Shown: piece after piece, positions 11,929 to 23,050 of the stretch
How positions within the stretch are numbered: the first letter of the stretch is position 1
Layout of the letters: each line of letters starts with the position of its first letter
Source: Viscum album
Lineage: Eukaryota > Streptophyta > Magnoliopsida > Santalales > Viscaceae
NCBI GenBank assembly: GCA_963277665.1
Contig: OY728121.1
Coordinates: 958,246,097-958,310,096, forward strand
Direction of reading: 5' to 3'
Length of the DNA: 64,000 nucleotides
Program-made: the position numbers and the translations under genes
The notes under the pieces: model-generated
Database searches by the model: none
What the model was told of the DNA's origin: nothing
The model's input: the letters and a program-made list of their open reading frames with translations, nothing else

Positions 11929-13945
11929 ATGTTGAACAGGATGATAAATGGCTTTCCTACTTATGGGAAATTTTTAGGATATAGAATTAAAGTAACATAG
12001 GGTTTTCCCTTTTGCGAACAAGGTACACAGTCAAATAGGTTTAAAAAGCATCTAAAATTTCATTTTTGTTTGGATATTGTAGATTTCTACCTTGATGAAA
12101 TAAGTACCGTTCTTAGAAAGCATCATTCAGTTGAATTTCAGAAGAACATAAAACACCATCTCCAATAATAGGTGACAAATTATTTTTAGAATGTAAAATA
12201 TGTGGACACTAATTTAGGTAAATAATTTTTGAAAAACATACAAAAACATGTTGAAAAAAGCAATATATTTTTTTAATTACCATATTATAATATATTGTAT
12301 TTCAGAAAATTTCATGATGTTATGAATATTAAAAAATGTATGTGATAGTGTCATCAACACATTACTAAGTGCACCTAAAAAACAATGGATGGAATTAAGG
12401 CCAGGTTAGACATGGTTGAGATGGGAATACGAGATGAGTTGGCCCTATTGAAGTGTGAAAACTGAACATTTCTTCCTACTACTCCTCACACTCTTTCCAG
12501 GTAGGATAGATTTCAGTTTTTTAACTGATTGAATGACCTAAAGGTTCCATAGGGTTATTAATAAAATATCAAGAACATCGTGTTAATGGGAGATTTAAAG
12601 TTAAAGGATATGAAATCACATGAATGTAATGTTTTGATGCAAGATCTAATTCATATAGATTTACACTGAATTATTTCCAAGAATGTATTCTATACGTTAA
12701 CGAATATCTATTTCTTCTTGAAATCTATATGATGCGATGTTATAGACATCAATAAATTTCCAACTATGGAATGATAAAATCCCATAATATTATGTGAATT
12801 GGAAATGTTCTTCCTACCAAAATAATTTGATATGCTGGTTCATTTGATGGTTCAATTTGTGAGAGATATTTTATTTTTTAGTCCTCTACATTATATATGG
12901 ATGTACTACATTGAACAGAATATGATTATTTTGAAAGGCTATGTCAAAAAACGATGTTGAATAGAGCGTTGTATTTCAAAGTGATATATAGTTGAGAAAG
13001 CCGTTGATTTTTTTTACCGAATACTTTTCTGGTGTGGAAAGCATTGCCCTACTAAATCTCATTACACATGGAATCTTAAGGGTGAAGTAATTTCTAGATG
13101 AGGGGTTTTCACAATCAATATTACAGATCAGGAGCTGACCAACCATTACGTTTTTCATGACGGTTTCAACATTGACCCGTATATTGAAACCCACAGAGAA
13201 ATTATTATGCATTTGAATCCTTCTAGGGATGAAAAATGGATATCAGATACACATAATTTATAGTTTATAGGATCGTTTCAAGACCATATTTTTACGATGT
13301 CATATGAATATCCGGAATCACTTTCAGAATGACATTGATGGATACCTGAAGGACCAAGTGTGTATGTATTTTCTTACAACTCTAATGTTGTTAATAGTTA
13401 TACATTCTATACTAATGAACATGATAAAGATAGTATCATGCAGAATAGTGGGGATACACTTGTGGCTGAAGTGATGCATGTTTTCGATGCTAAGGATAGA
13501 AATCCAATTTATATGAATATTTCAAACATTGGCATCATAAAATAAATATGGGAGTTGTATTATATGAAATTCCAAGTGCTGATTTTTCAATTAAATTTAT
13601 TTGATAACATGAGTGTTGTAAAAGTAGATGAATTCAGAATCATGAAATTTAATTTTAGTAAGGAAGGGGAGAAAGATGAACCCTTTAGAATGGAATCCCA
13701 GAAAGGAATCCCAGAAAGTACATGTATTTAATGTTATAGATCCCACAAACTGAAACTGGTCAATTTTTCTATTATGGACCAGAATAACTGATGGGTCAGT
13801 TGAAAATTCATTGGAGGATGACCCTTTAATTGGGATGTCACAATCATTTTGTAGTAGTACCCATGTAGACATATTTTTTTATGTCAGAGGTAACCATAAT
13901 GTAGGGATTTGTATAGTTGAATGAGGGGTCCAATCTCATCATCCT
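11929..13945 (+). pseudogene. TNP2-type CACTA transposase, 5'-truncated remnant
   Basis: Decayed transposase that would bind the CACTA ends and catalyse excision. The 5' part is cut off by G1. Recognisable pieces in order: INGFPTYGKFLGY near 11943 (family INDFPAYGNLSGY); the Cys motif FCEQ; DVMNI.KNVCDS near 12313; GIKARLDMVEMGIRDELA at 12390-12443, which is almost intact; FLPTTPHTLSR; LKSHECNVLMQDLI-like text near 12603; VHLMVQFVRDI near 12846; ILKGYVKKR; ITDQELTNHYVFH near 13123; then DPYIETHREIIMHLNP. From 13360 a 61-residue open stretch (VFSYNSNVVNSYTFYT, NSGDTLVAEVMH) matches the C-terminal DUF4216-type region. Many stops and frame changes are present. The family match rests on several independent motifs in the right order. 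Confidence 0.88.
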
Positions 13946-14110
13946 TTAAAAAAGAGAGTTCAGTAATCATGTTGTTTTTCTATTGTAATATAAACTGTGT
14001 TACATTATGTTATTATCTTTTCACAGTTTATTTTTTTAATCTAAATTAAATTTTAAACCACTTTTGTAAATATTGACTTCTACAACAACTAATACACCCA
14101 TTCCCATGGA
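13946..14110. other. Gap after TNP2
   Basis: Probably intron or 3' end of the TNP2 gene. No motif recognised. Confidence 0.4.
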
Positions 14111-14245
14111 ATAACAGGTCTCTCAACCCGAAGATTCTAGTTCTAGTGTAGAGGAATAACTGGTTTCTCAACCAGTTGCTACTGGTCCCATTGTTGATGT
14201 ATAACAAGTTTCTCAACATGTTTCTACTGGTCCAAGTGTCGATGA
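14111..14245 (+). repeat. Three imperfect 45 bp (15-codon) direct repeats
   Basis: Units start with ataac at 14111, 14155 and 14200. Read in frame they give a repeated QVSQP...(T)GP-V-D pattern, interrupted by stops. The 45 bp period keeps frame, so this was probably a low-complexity linker between CACTA-encoded domains. Confidence 0.6.
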
Positions 14246-15308
14246 TAGCTCATTATATTAACATAATGATGATGAAACTGATGAAATGGTCTGCAATGAA
14301 ACTCTAGTGGCGAAAAAAACAATAGCACCGTAGTTTGACTGTTTTTTCGAAAATTCATAAGGAAAATGAAAAAGGAATAAAATTTGGGGTGGGGTGGAAT
14401 AAGAAATTCCATCATGTCAACCCCAATAAAGCCATGTTTAATAGCTAAATTAGAAACACAACTCGGCAACATGTGACGATTGATGTATAGTTGTAGAACC
14501 GTGTTATCACTTGGATTAAGATACTAATGAGGGATGATATTATAATAACATTATCATACCATATCACTTATTTATTAAAATAAAATAAAACGCTAAAACA
14601 TTGACTGACACTTCATCATCTCTTTTAATGTGTATTTGTAGTAGATTCATTTCAAAAAAAAGTATTAATAGTTTCATAAAGGATTCATAGACTCTTCTGC
14701 AAAATTTTAACAAAATATCATCTTAATGATGCTGAAGAGAAATTTGAGATGCACCAACCTTCTATTTATAAAATCTTAATATACTATGTAGTGTGGGATG
14801 CTTATTGCAGCCATCGTGTGGAGAAGACTTTTCAGGTATATTGTGTTTGGTAATACATTATTTGATATTTCTGGTATTTATCTCCTTTTTTATAGTTTTT
14901 TATTTATGAAATAGCAACTGAATACTGAAAATATGGAACATCCAAGCAAAACCAGCGTACCCCTACTATAAAGAAATGGCGGGGTATAGTTTAGTTGAGA
15001 AAAAATTGGTCTATATTTTAAATCTACCATAATATACTGATGTGACATAAAACAACACCATAACAATGTTCTATTCCTTTATATACAGATTGATGAATCA
15101 AAATAAAAAGCCACTTCCATCCCATACCATGTGTTATGGATGGAGGCTCCTATAAATAAAGAGTGGATACTGATAGATAAAAACACACAAAAAGTGTGGG
15201 AAACATGTGTAATTAAGACATAATACAAATTTGTTTTGCATTAAATATCTATTAAATTACAATGATTACTTATTTTTCTATATTTTCTATCTGAAATAGT
15301 CATAGGGA
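14246..15308. other. CACTA interior with no recognised motif
   Basis: AT-rich, many stops on both strands. Position suggests introns and linker exons of the CACTA second gene. I see nothing definite in it. Confidence 0.4.
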
Positions 15309-15430
15309 TCAAAAACACCAACACCAGATACAGACATACTTTCAGTAGCCTTGAAATAGCTAGAATAGTATGGAAGCATTAGAGGTGTGGGTTTTGGGGT
15401 GACACCCCAAACATATTTTCAAAAAAAATA
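15309..15430 (+). pseudogene. Transposase_24-type domain fragment of the CACTA second protein
   Basis: The reading around 15380-15420 gives SIRGVGFGVTPQTYF, matching the conserved GRVRGVG.GVTP..YF signature of the Transposase_24 family in plant En/Spm elements. Upstream text TPTPDTDILS fits the preceding linker. Only this short signature is convincing; the rest of the domain is broken. It lies between TNP2 and the ULP1 remnant, as in autonomous CACTA elements. Confidence 0.7.
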
Positions 15431-16277
15431 GGATCAAAAATAAGAAATGAAAATGATGTGATAATGACTATCTCCCCTTGAAGAAAAATTCCAAAAGTAT
15501 AGAGAGATTACTGCAATTTTTATAGGGGTGAGGTGAAGACAAGAAAAAACTCAAGAACAACCAGTGCGTGAAGATCCCACACCACCCCCACAAGCATTAA
15601 GAAGAGCCATTCACATAAAAAATCTTACTTAGATCAGGTAATCAACATTATAATAATTTTTTTCTAAATTTGAATCACATAGACACTAAAACCTTTCATG
15701 TACTAATGTTCTATAGTGTGAAAATGACTATGATTTATATCCATGAAATCCCACCCATTCTATATCCACATTTAATATCATTGGAGGCTCATGTGGATAC
15801 AAAGTTGATTGATGAAAATACTAACATAGTTGATTTTGTGAAAAAAAATATGTATAGAGGGTAATAATAAAATTAAATTAGGGATGACAGTGTAAATGAA
15901 TCCCTCTAGCATGAATGGCTCGGAGCCTGAATTTTAAATGTATACATGAGGTATGATTTCATGATTTGATATTACAAAAGCTTATATATGATGATAATTA
16001 TGAATAAATACATTGAATGTTTTGGACGGGAATATATATGAAAAAGAATTGAAGGGATTTCCCCATGAACAAATATTTGGACTCACTAGTCCTCACATCA
16101 CCTCTCCAAAAGAAGAAATAAATTCTGATAAATAGTGTAAAATAATGGAATCCCTGCTCAAATCATTTTAATTCAAAATTATGGATGACAGAATGTTTCT
16201 AGAATAAAACTCTACAATTTAATCATATCAACTATATTTTCATTTCTTTCATTACTTTTCCTTTTTGTGTTTTTTAG
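15431..16277. other. Degenerate linker between Transposase_24 and ULP1 remnants
   Basis: Contains a 64-codon open stretch at 15670-15864 (TKTFHVLMFYSVKM, HEIPPILYPH) that I do not recognise. It could be an exon of the same CACTA protein. The sequence ttttttag just before 16278 looks like a splice acceptor for the ULP1 exon. Confidence 0.35.
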
Positions 16278-16880
16278 GCAGCATTGGATGCTCATTACAG
16301 TCAATTTGGATACTCTAATGATTTATTTTCTTGATTCAACACATGGATATCCAACAAACTGACCACACCTGATGGCATTTATAAATTTTTAATGAACTGA
16401 ATCCAATATTTTAGAACTAAACCTCTAGTTATATAATTTTTTTATCTTTAAATGAGTATTATGTAATGATATAGTGGTGCATCAATAACATTTACTTCAT
16501 GGAACGAATCTGGGGCCTAAGAACCACAATTCCAACAAGTTCTAAAATTGGACATGTATCAGGGTATATATAATAATATTTCACTATCAAAACCCATATA
16601 ATAAAATTAATTATTTTTCATAATGTTTCTATAGTATCAAAAACAAAAAAACAGAAAGGACTGTGGTTATTATGTTTGTAAATTTATGAAATAGATCATA
16701 TTTCATCGTCAAACTAGCATCCCTAAAGAGGTATTATTGGAAATAATTAATTGATAATTTAAATCATTTATTAATTATTTGTGTATTTATATATTTTCAA
16801 AACTACCATGACTTACCCAAAAACACATATTCACAAGATGATGTAAATGCGTTTAGAAATGAATGGGTAGAAAACCCGAT
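16278..16880 (+). pseudogene. ULP1/C48-like cysteine protease domain of CACTA element
   Basis: Ubiquitin-like-protease fold carried by many plant CACTA and MULE elements, with no proven role in transposition. Catalytic His in QHWMLITVNLDT (His codon 16282-16284), Asp in YFLDSTHGYPTN, Cys in DCGYYVCKFMK (Cys codon 16662-16664), followed by a stop. The C-terminal landmark SQDDVNAFRNEWVEN reads near 16834-16875. Introns or indels separate the pieces, with a probable acceptor at 16276. The triad residues remain readable, but stops rule out function. Confidence 0.82.
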
Positions 16881-17320
16881 GGAATATTGTACACAAATAG
16901 GATAGAGGTGAATTCCTACTACCTAAGTTATCCTTATATGATCACTGATATCCCCCTTGTTTACAATTATTGGGAATTTATGATCACCATTTCTTATGTT
17001 TCATATCCTTAGGTGATGAATAATGGATTTAGAAATGATTTTACCTTCTAGTAAATAATAACAAAATGGGAGACTATTATGAAATAGTTCATTATGTTTC
17101 TATGTTTCCAAAATCACTAGACCTAAACTATTATGAAATAGATCATTTATATTCTATATTTTGGTCATTGATGAGTTTATTTCTACTAATTTAGTGTATT
17201 GGATTAATATTTTATGTGCATCACTCACAAATTTAATAAAAATACTAATAATTATTCACAATTGTCGGTTAACTACCATTTATCATACCATCTCGTCTAA
17301 AATTTTGATCCGACCTCTTG
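16881..17320. other. CACTA interior without recognised features
   Basis: AT-rich spacer between the ULP1 remnant and the foldback element. Nothing supported. Confidence 0.4.
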
Positions 17321-17485
17321 GGGATGCTCTCATCCTACCCCATCTCTCTGATTTCATCATTCAGCGTTCACTTTTCATTCTCTTCCCCCACCCATTTATT
17401 AGGTAAATGGGTGGAGGATGAGAAGGAAATGTGATTGGTGAATTATGACATCATAGAGATAGTGTCCGATGAGAGCATCAATGGG
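17321..17485. mobile_element. MITE-like foldback, about 165 bp
   Basis: Two arms of about 80 bp pair with each other. The left arm begins gggatgctctcatc and ends cccacccattta; the right arm begins taaatgggtgg and ends gatgagagcatcaatggg. The loop is only about 5 bases (ttagg). Pairing is imperfect but continuous, and GC content is above the surroundings. No coding capacity. Consistent with a small non-autonomous DNA transposon nested in the CACTA; the superfamily is not determinable because the target duplication is unclear. Confidence 0.7.
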
Positions 17486-17960
17486 ACACCAGATTCTATG
17501 TTCAGATCAGATTCTATGCTAAGAGGTAGTTGATCAATAGTATTGAAGTGCACAATGAATTATTATTTTTGTTATTAGCTTATATCTCGACCAAAGAAAC
17601 CCCTTCTAAAGATATAAAAGTAATGTTATGATATAATATCTACATCTTTACGAAAAATTATTTAATTAAATATTGATTTGATTTTCATTATTCATTGTAG
17701 GGTTCGTTAATTTTTTATGATTTCTCTCCATGTGACATGACTTTTGAGGAAGATCAATGAAGATATGTCTACTCAATCACAGAGGTAATATTGATGTTTT
17801 CACGGTAAAATAATTTTCCATATAATTAATTCATTGTTTTTTATTTAGGTTTAATTTATTTCATATCTTTAAGGAACACTAATCTACTATTATGTGAACT
17901 CAGTATATGAAATTTTTAGGTCATTATAGTTACTATCAGAGTAACTAACCTATTCATAAT
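17486..17960. other. Spacer before tandem array
   Basis: No gene or motif recognised. Confidence 0.4.
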
Positions 17961-20205
17961 AGAGAAAATGAATTCAATTGTTTTGATACATTAGAGAGAT
18001 GATCCCTAAGTCATCTAAAATGTGAAGGAATTAATGCCACCTTATTATGACAAACGATGCGATCAGTATGAATAAAAGTGTGTCTTTTTATTTAAAACTG
18101 ACATCATTTTTAGTTAAAAGAACATGTTTCATTATGAGTACTATGAAAAAAAATTCTGACTATTTTGATAATTTAGGAAAATGATCCATAAGTCATTTTT
18201 GACCTATGGGAATCGACCGTAATTCAATTCAATGCACAATGTGACTGGTATGACTCTAATTGTCTCAATTTTTTTAAAATCAACATTAATTATATAAAAC
18301 AACTAATGTGACATATTGAAAATAGAGAAAATGCATTAGTAATGTTTTAATACTTTGGGAAAATGATCAATGAGTTATCTGGGACATGTACGAATAAACC
18401 ACTCCTCAATCTGAGATACAATGTGATTGGTATGGCTAAAAGTGTCTCTTATCAGTTTAAAATTTTCATTTTAGCTCAAAACATGTCACTAATTAAAAAC
18501 AAAATAACCCACTCCAATTGTCTCAAGAATTTATGATAACTATTCATAAGTTCCTAGTGACATGTATAAAGAAATTTCATATCAATCCAATGCATAATTC
18601 ATGCAGAATGACTCAAAATGCATGTTTCTAGTTTGAAATGAAATTTTACTATAAAACTAAACTTACCTACTACAAACTGAGAAAACACATTCATATTGTA
18701 TTGATACTTTAAGAAAACTGTCAATATGTCATTTGTGACATGTAGGAATCATCTCTTTTTATTTAAAATTGACATTAATTTTTAAAAAACACAAGTGTCA
18801 TACTATAAACCAAGAAAACACAATCATACGGTATTGATACAGTATTAAATTGATCCATGAGTCATTTGTGACATGTACGAATCAAACTCACCTCAATCTG
18901 ATCCACACTTTGACTTTTATTGATAAATGTGTTTGTTATCAGTTTAAAATTAACATTTTATCTCAAAACATGTCACCCACTACAAATAAATAAATCCCAT
19001 TCCAATTGTCTATATAATTTAGGATAATGATTCATATGTTCTTTGTGATGTGTATGAAGCAATCTCATATCAAACCAACACACGATGTTACTGGTATGAC
19101 TCAAATTACGTGTTTCTAGTTTGAAAATACATTTTAGAAAAAAAACACAACTAACCTTATATAAATTGAGAAAACAAATTTGGATTGTTTTTATACTTTC
19201 GGAAAACAATATATAAGTCATTTGAGACAGGAAGGAATCAACCACACCCCAATTCAATGCACAATGCGACTGGTATGACTAAAATTGTCTCTTTTTATTC
19301 ACAATTGACATTAATTTTTGAAAAAAAACATGTGAGATGCAAAAAACTGAGAAACAATATTCAGATTGTTTTGATACTTTAGGAGAAATATTTTTCTATA
19401 ATTTGTGATATTTAAGAATCAACCGTCCCTCAATCTGACGCACAGTGTGACCAGTATGGTTAAAAGTGTTTGTTATTAGTTTAAATTTTCATTTTTGCTC
19501 AAAATATGTCACTCACTAAAAAGAAAGAAAACCTACTCCAATTGTCTTGATAATTTAGTACAATGATTCATAAGATCATCATGACATTTATGAAGTAGTC
19601 TCATATGAAATCAATGCACGATATGACTGCTACGACTCAAAATGCATGTTTCCATTTTGAAATGACATGTTATTAAAAAAATACAACTGACAAACTACCA
19701 ACTGCGAAAAAACTTATAGATTATTTTTATACATTAGGAAAATAATACATAAGTAATTTTTGACATATAGGTATCCACCTCACCTGAATTAAATGAAAAA
19801 TGAGACTATTATGAAAAAACATGTCTCTTTTTATTTCAATTTAACATTGATTTTATAAAAAAACTCATTTGACATGTGAAAATCTGAGAAACACATTGAT
19901 ATTATTTTGATAATTTAGGACAATGATCCATTAGTTACTTGTAACATGTAGGAATCAACAAAAACTCAATCCGAAAATTATGTGGCATATATAAATCAAA
20001 CTTTTTCAAATAAATTTGATATTAATTTTAATAAAATAACAATTGACATACTCAAAACTAATCAAACCAATTCCAATTGTTTTAAAATTTTAAGATAATG
20101 ATATATGACTCATTTTACATGTTTCGGAATCTACCATAACACTACAAAATGTACAGTGTGATCATTATAACTCCAAATGTGTATTTTTTTATTAAAATTG
20201 ACAAT
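17961..20205 (+). repeat. Satellite-like tandem array, ~178 bp unit, ~535 bp higher-order repeat
   Basis: Thirteen units can be anchored on a core like gtcatttgtgacatgtagg at about 18013, 18190, 18369, 18545, 18724, 18856, 19033, 19212, 19390, 19567, 19747, 19926 and 20102. Spacings are 176-180 bp, except one of 132 bp where a unit has lost about 45 bp. Units fall into three types repeating in order. One type carries tccaattg at 18513, 19001, 19537 and 20072 (spacing 488, 536, 535); a second carries ctcaatctg at about 18403, 18891 and 19429; the third carries aatgcacaatg(t/c)gactgg. The array lies within the 3' part of the CACTA element. Confidence 0.92.
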
Positions 20206-20639
20206 TTATTAATTTATTCTTTCATATAAATGTTTTATTTATTTCATTATTGTATTTCTAACATAATATTTTTTTCTCATATAGGTGGAATAGTTTTCTT
20301 GAGTTCAGATGCATTGTTCGGAAACTAATATCATGGATGAAATTTTTTGAGAGGGGATCATAGATGCCAAAGGATGAAATATTAATGTTTTTAACTATTT
20401 CTTGGATAATTATAATTGAATCCACATAAAACATTGTTTGAAATTTATAAAGCATTGTAACTTCTATATTAGTGATGTCAAGTAAATGTATATAGATTTT
20501 TATTTACAAAATCATGGGTGATATATTTTGTTCTTTTATTCTTTTTTCATGTGATGGTAATATTTTGAGCATGTGTGTTAGTTCTAGGTGTGTTGTTTAA
20601 TAAAAATATCATCACGGGAAACGAGACATTTATCAAGAT
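20206..20639. other. CACTA 3' region, possible terminal exon
   Basis: A splice-acceptor-like ttctcatatag precedes 20285, followed by a short stretch with few stops. Product unknown. No other feature supported. Confidence 0.3.
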
Positions 20640-20851
20640 TCAAAATGGAAATTATAAAGGTGGCCCTCAATCCGTGCTAAGAAATCAGTGAAAAAGGGGG
20701 ACCTTTATCAGTTCTTATTTTAGTGCAGAGAGAGGACCCCCTTTATCAGTTCTTTTTTAGCGCTTTTAAAGGGGACCCCACCCTTTATCTTTACCTTGAT
20801 TAAGAGTTCTTTTATAACGATATTAAAAGTGTTTTCCAGTGATTTTAAAAG
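20640..20851. repeat. CACTA subterminal repeats
   Basis: G+C-rich island in AT-rich surroundings. The string ctttatcagttctt occurs at about 20703 and 20741, followed by ttttagtgc and tttttagcgc. Motifs ggggacc and ctttatc recur at 20697, 20735 and 20771. Short repeated motifs just inside the ends are the typical transposase-binding zones of CACTA elements. Confidence 0.65.
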
Positions 20852-20866
20852 CTTTATTTGTAGTTG
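20852..20866 (-). repeat. Probable right terminal inverted repeat of the CACTA element
   Basis: Plus strand ctttatttgtagttg; its reverse complement CAACTACAAATAAAG resembles CACTACAA.AAA with one extra A. The old repeat copy starts about 20 bp further right, supporting an element edge here. The partner end is outside the window. Confidence 0.5.
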
Positions 20867-20884
20867 TGTCACAAGGAACTGGAT

Positions 20885-23050
20885 GATGAATATGAATGAT
20901 CTGGTATGATCCTTATCAAATCTGGAATTTGTTTACCCAAAATTAGTAATATCATAGCCTGATTTCTTAAGTACTGCTCGCATGGCTGATGATGTCTCAA
21001 GAAGAACAACGCCAAAACCTATATTCTCTATGATTTTTTTCATGCTTGGGAATCCATCCATGCATTTTTTCGTGAATAATACAGCCTCTCAAATTAAATA
21101 ATGAATAAAACATTGATATCTATTACACTACATATCTGTGAGAATCTAGGACAACCAAGATTAATGTTTAACGAAAACACGCGACACATAACCGAGATTG
21201 AAGAAGATGTTTGGAAACATAACTATTGAGAAACAAGTAGATGCTACCCTTTAGGGATTCCTGTTTCTATTTTTATTTTTATTTTTGGAATTTTTATATG
21301 AGGAAAAATAGAGTTTAAAGGATAAAAGTGTATGTAGATATTAGTTTGTCTGGTTTCATGGGATTTGAAGATAAATTTTGTTTTTGATAATTGATCCATG
21401 ATTCATTCTTCTATTGTTGAGGTTGGATCACCTGGGTTTTTGTAGACCAATTTTGAGTCATGTGGATAAGAAAAATTATGTTCAATTTACTTATTTATTT
21501 TGAGTTCAATGTTTGATTTTCTGAATATTCATGAAATGTTCTTATTTTATTATTCTATTTGCAGGAATGATGATGAAGATAATGTGGTTTGATACTTTTC
21601 ATTATTGAGTTTACCAAAATATTGAATAATTATTGAGAGATGTTTCAAGTAATTTATTTGTGGTGGTTTTGGTCAAATTGAGTTATTATTCATGATTAAT
21701 TAAGGGAAACCTATGGTCAGGATATGTCAAAAAATTTCATTTCGAGTAAATATTATTTAGGATATATGAATATTGAACCGTTGAATTGTTTTTCTGAAAT
21801 ATGTCAATGTTAGTTGTTCAGGCATGAAATTTACTGTGTTCAATCAGGTCTAGTTTCCTAATGATCTCATTTCATGTGAATGATATTTTTTTATTTGAAT
21901 AGGGAAAGGATTTTCATAGGCTAGTCAGACAAAAAATTAATGCAAGCCAACCATGATCCGCCACAAGGAAATAAATAGTAATGAGCCATTCTAGTTGAAA
22001 GATAAAATAGAAATGATAATTAATGGATTTGATTCATTATAGAGTGATAGTGGATGAGATTAGGAGATTAGAGGACAAAATAAAAAAATCATATTTCACA
22101 ATATTGGAGGTGGAGGGAAGAAGATTCTAACTAATAGATCATCCGGAATGTTTGAAGGAAAAATGATTTAGATCATGGAAAATAAGAATGAAATATGATC
22201 ACATTTCATGGAAATAATTCTCTAATGTTCTAGTGGATAGACCATGTCTTTTTTTCTGGTTAATTTATTTAAATTATTTATTTTTCATTCAAATAGTAAT
22301 TTTATCTAGATTTAAAATTGTTATATGTGTGATTGGTATTAGATAATTGTTTTTTCAATTTTATCATTTCATTTTATCTTCTCTTCTTTGAATGAAAAAT
22401 TGCTAACCTGATTTCTTTTTTCATTGGGTGAAGACTTTTATGTCAGTCAAGTTATCAATTTGTTTTTCAATTCACATTGTTGCAGCTTTATTATAATATA
22501 TCATGAATTATAAGCACAACCCTCTAAATCTTCCAATGTACTTGCAAAATTTTTAATACTGTGAATGGAATATAAAAATGGAGGTTGATGACTAAGATAT
22601 CAGTCATTCATTTTATCTTCTTAGGCATGATGAGACACATAGTTTAGCGATTTTGGACTCTATATTGAGATAATTTATGGAGTGAAATATTTTTATGCAA
22701 TTAATAATGGAATATATAGTTGAATCACTTGGGAAGACCACTTGCCATTTTTGACTTATCTTGGGTTTTTATTCTCTTCTACTTATTTTCATTAATTTCC
22801 ATGTTTTCTTAGTTTTAAAAATTAGTGATAGATTCACTTCCTATATTTTGAAACCCCTTCAACAAATAGTTTAGTTATAATAAAAAAAATGACAAATAAG
22901 CTCCATAAAAGTATTCTAGTTAGGAGAAAAATCATGTTACTACTATATTACATTCGTTAGGAGGTAAAAATTATTAATGAAGATAGTAAATAATGACACA
23001 CAAAAACACTATCTCATAAATTGGATCCTTTTGTGTGGAGGCTTCCAAGG
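20885..23050 (+). repeat. Ancient direct repeat copy 1, probable LTR remnant (truncated by CACTA)
   Basis: Aligned by eye with 26850-28790. Shared landmarks: aagaacaacgccaaaacc near 21002 with aagaacaatggaaaaccc near 27010; gatgaagataatg near 21570 and 27314; ttgggtgaagacttttatg near 22425 and ttgggtaaagacttttatg near 28162; a gatgagac...gagtgaaa block near 22630 and 28360; taatgacacac near 22991 and taacgacacac near 28738. The offset is about 5740-6010 bp. It begins next to the CACTA terminus, so the left part was displaced by that insertion. Copy 2 is followed by gag, hence the LTR interpretation. Confidence 0.6.

Larger units (their letters stand above)
11923..20866 (+). mobile_element. 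Right-hand part of a CACTA (En/Spm-type) DNA transposon
   Basis: Plus-strand element whose left half lies beyond the window, on the other side of the G1 insertion. Evidence in order: TNP2 transposase remnant (11929-13945), Transposase_24 signature (15309-15430), ULP1-like cysteine protease remnant (16278-16880), a foldback MITE, a 178 bp tandem array, G+C-rich subterminal repeats (20640-20790) and a degenerate terminus tttgtagttg at 20857-20866, the reverse of CACTACAAA with one extra base. The TNP2 plus Transposase_24/ULP1 content is characteristic of autonomous plant CACTA elements. All coding parts are broken. Confidence 0.8.

Noticed and set aside
17961..20205. Tandem array as an ordinary centromeric satellite block
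   Set aside because: Only 13 degenerate copies, bounded within a CACTA element; unit length alone does not show centromere function.
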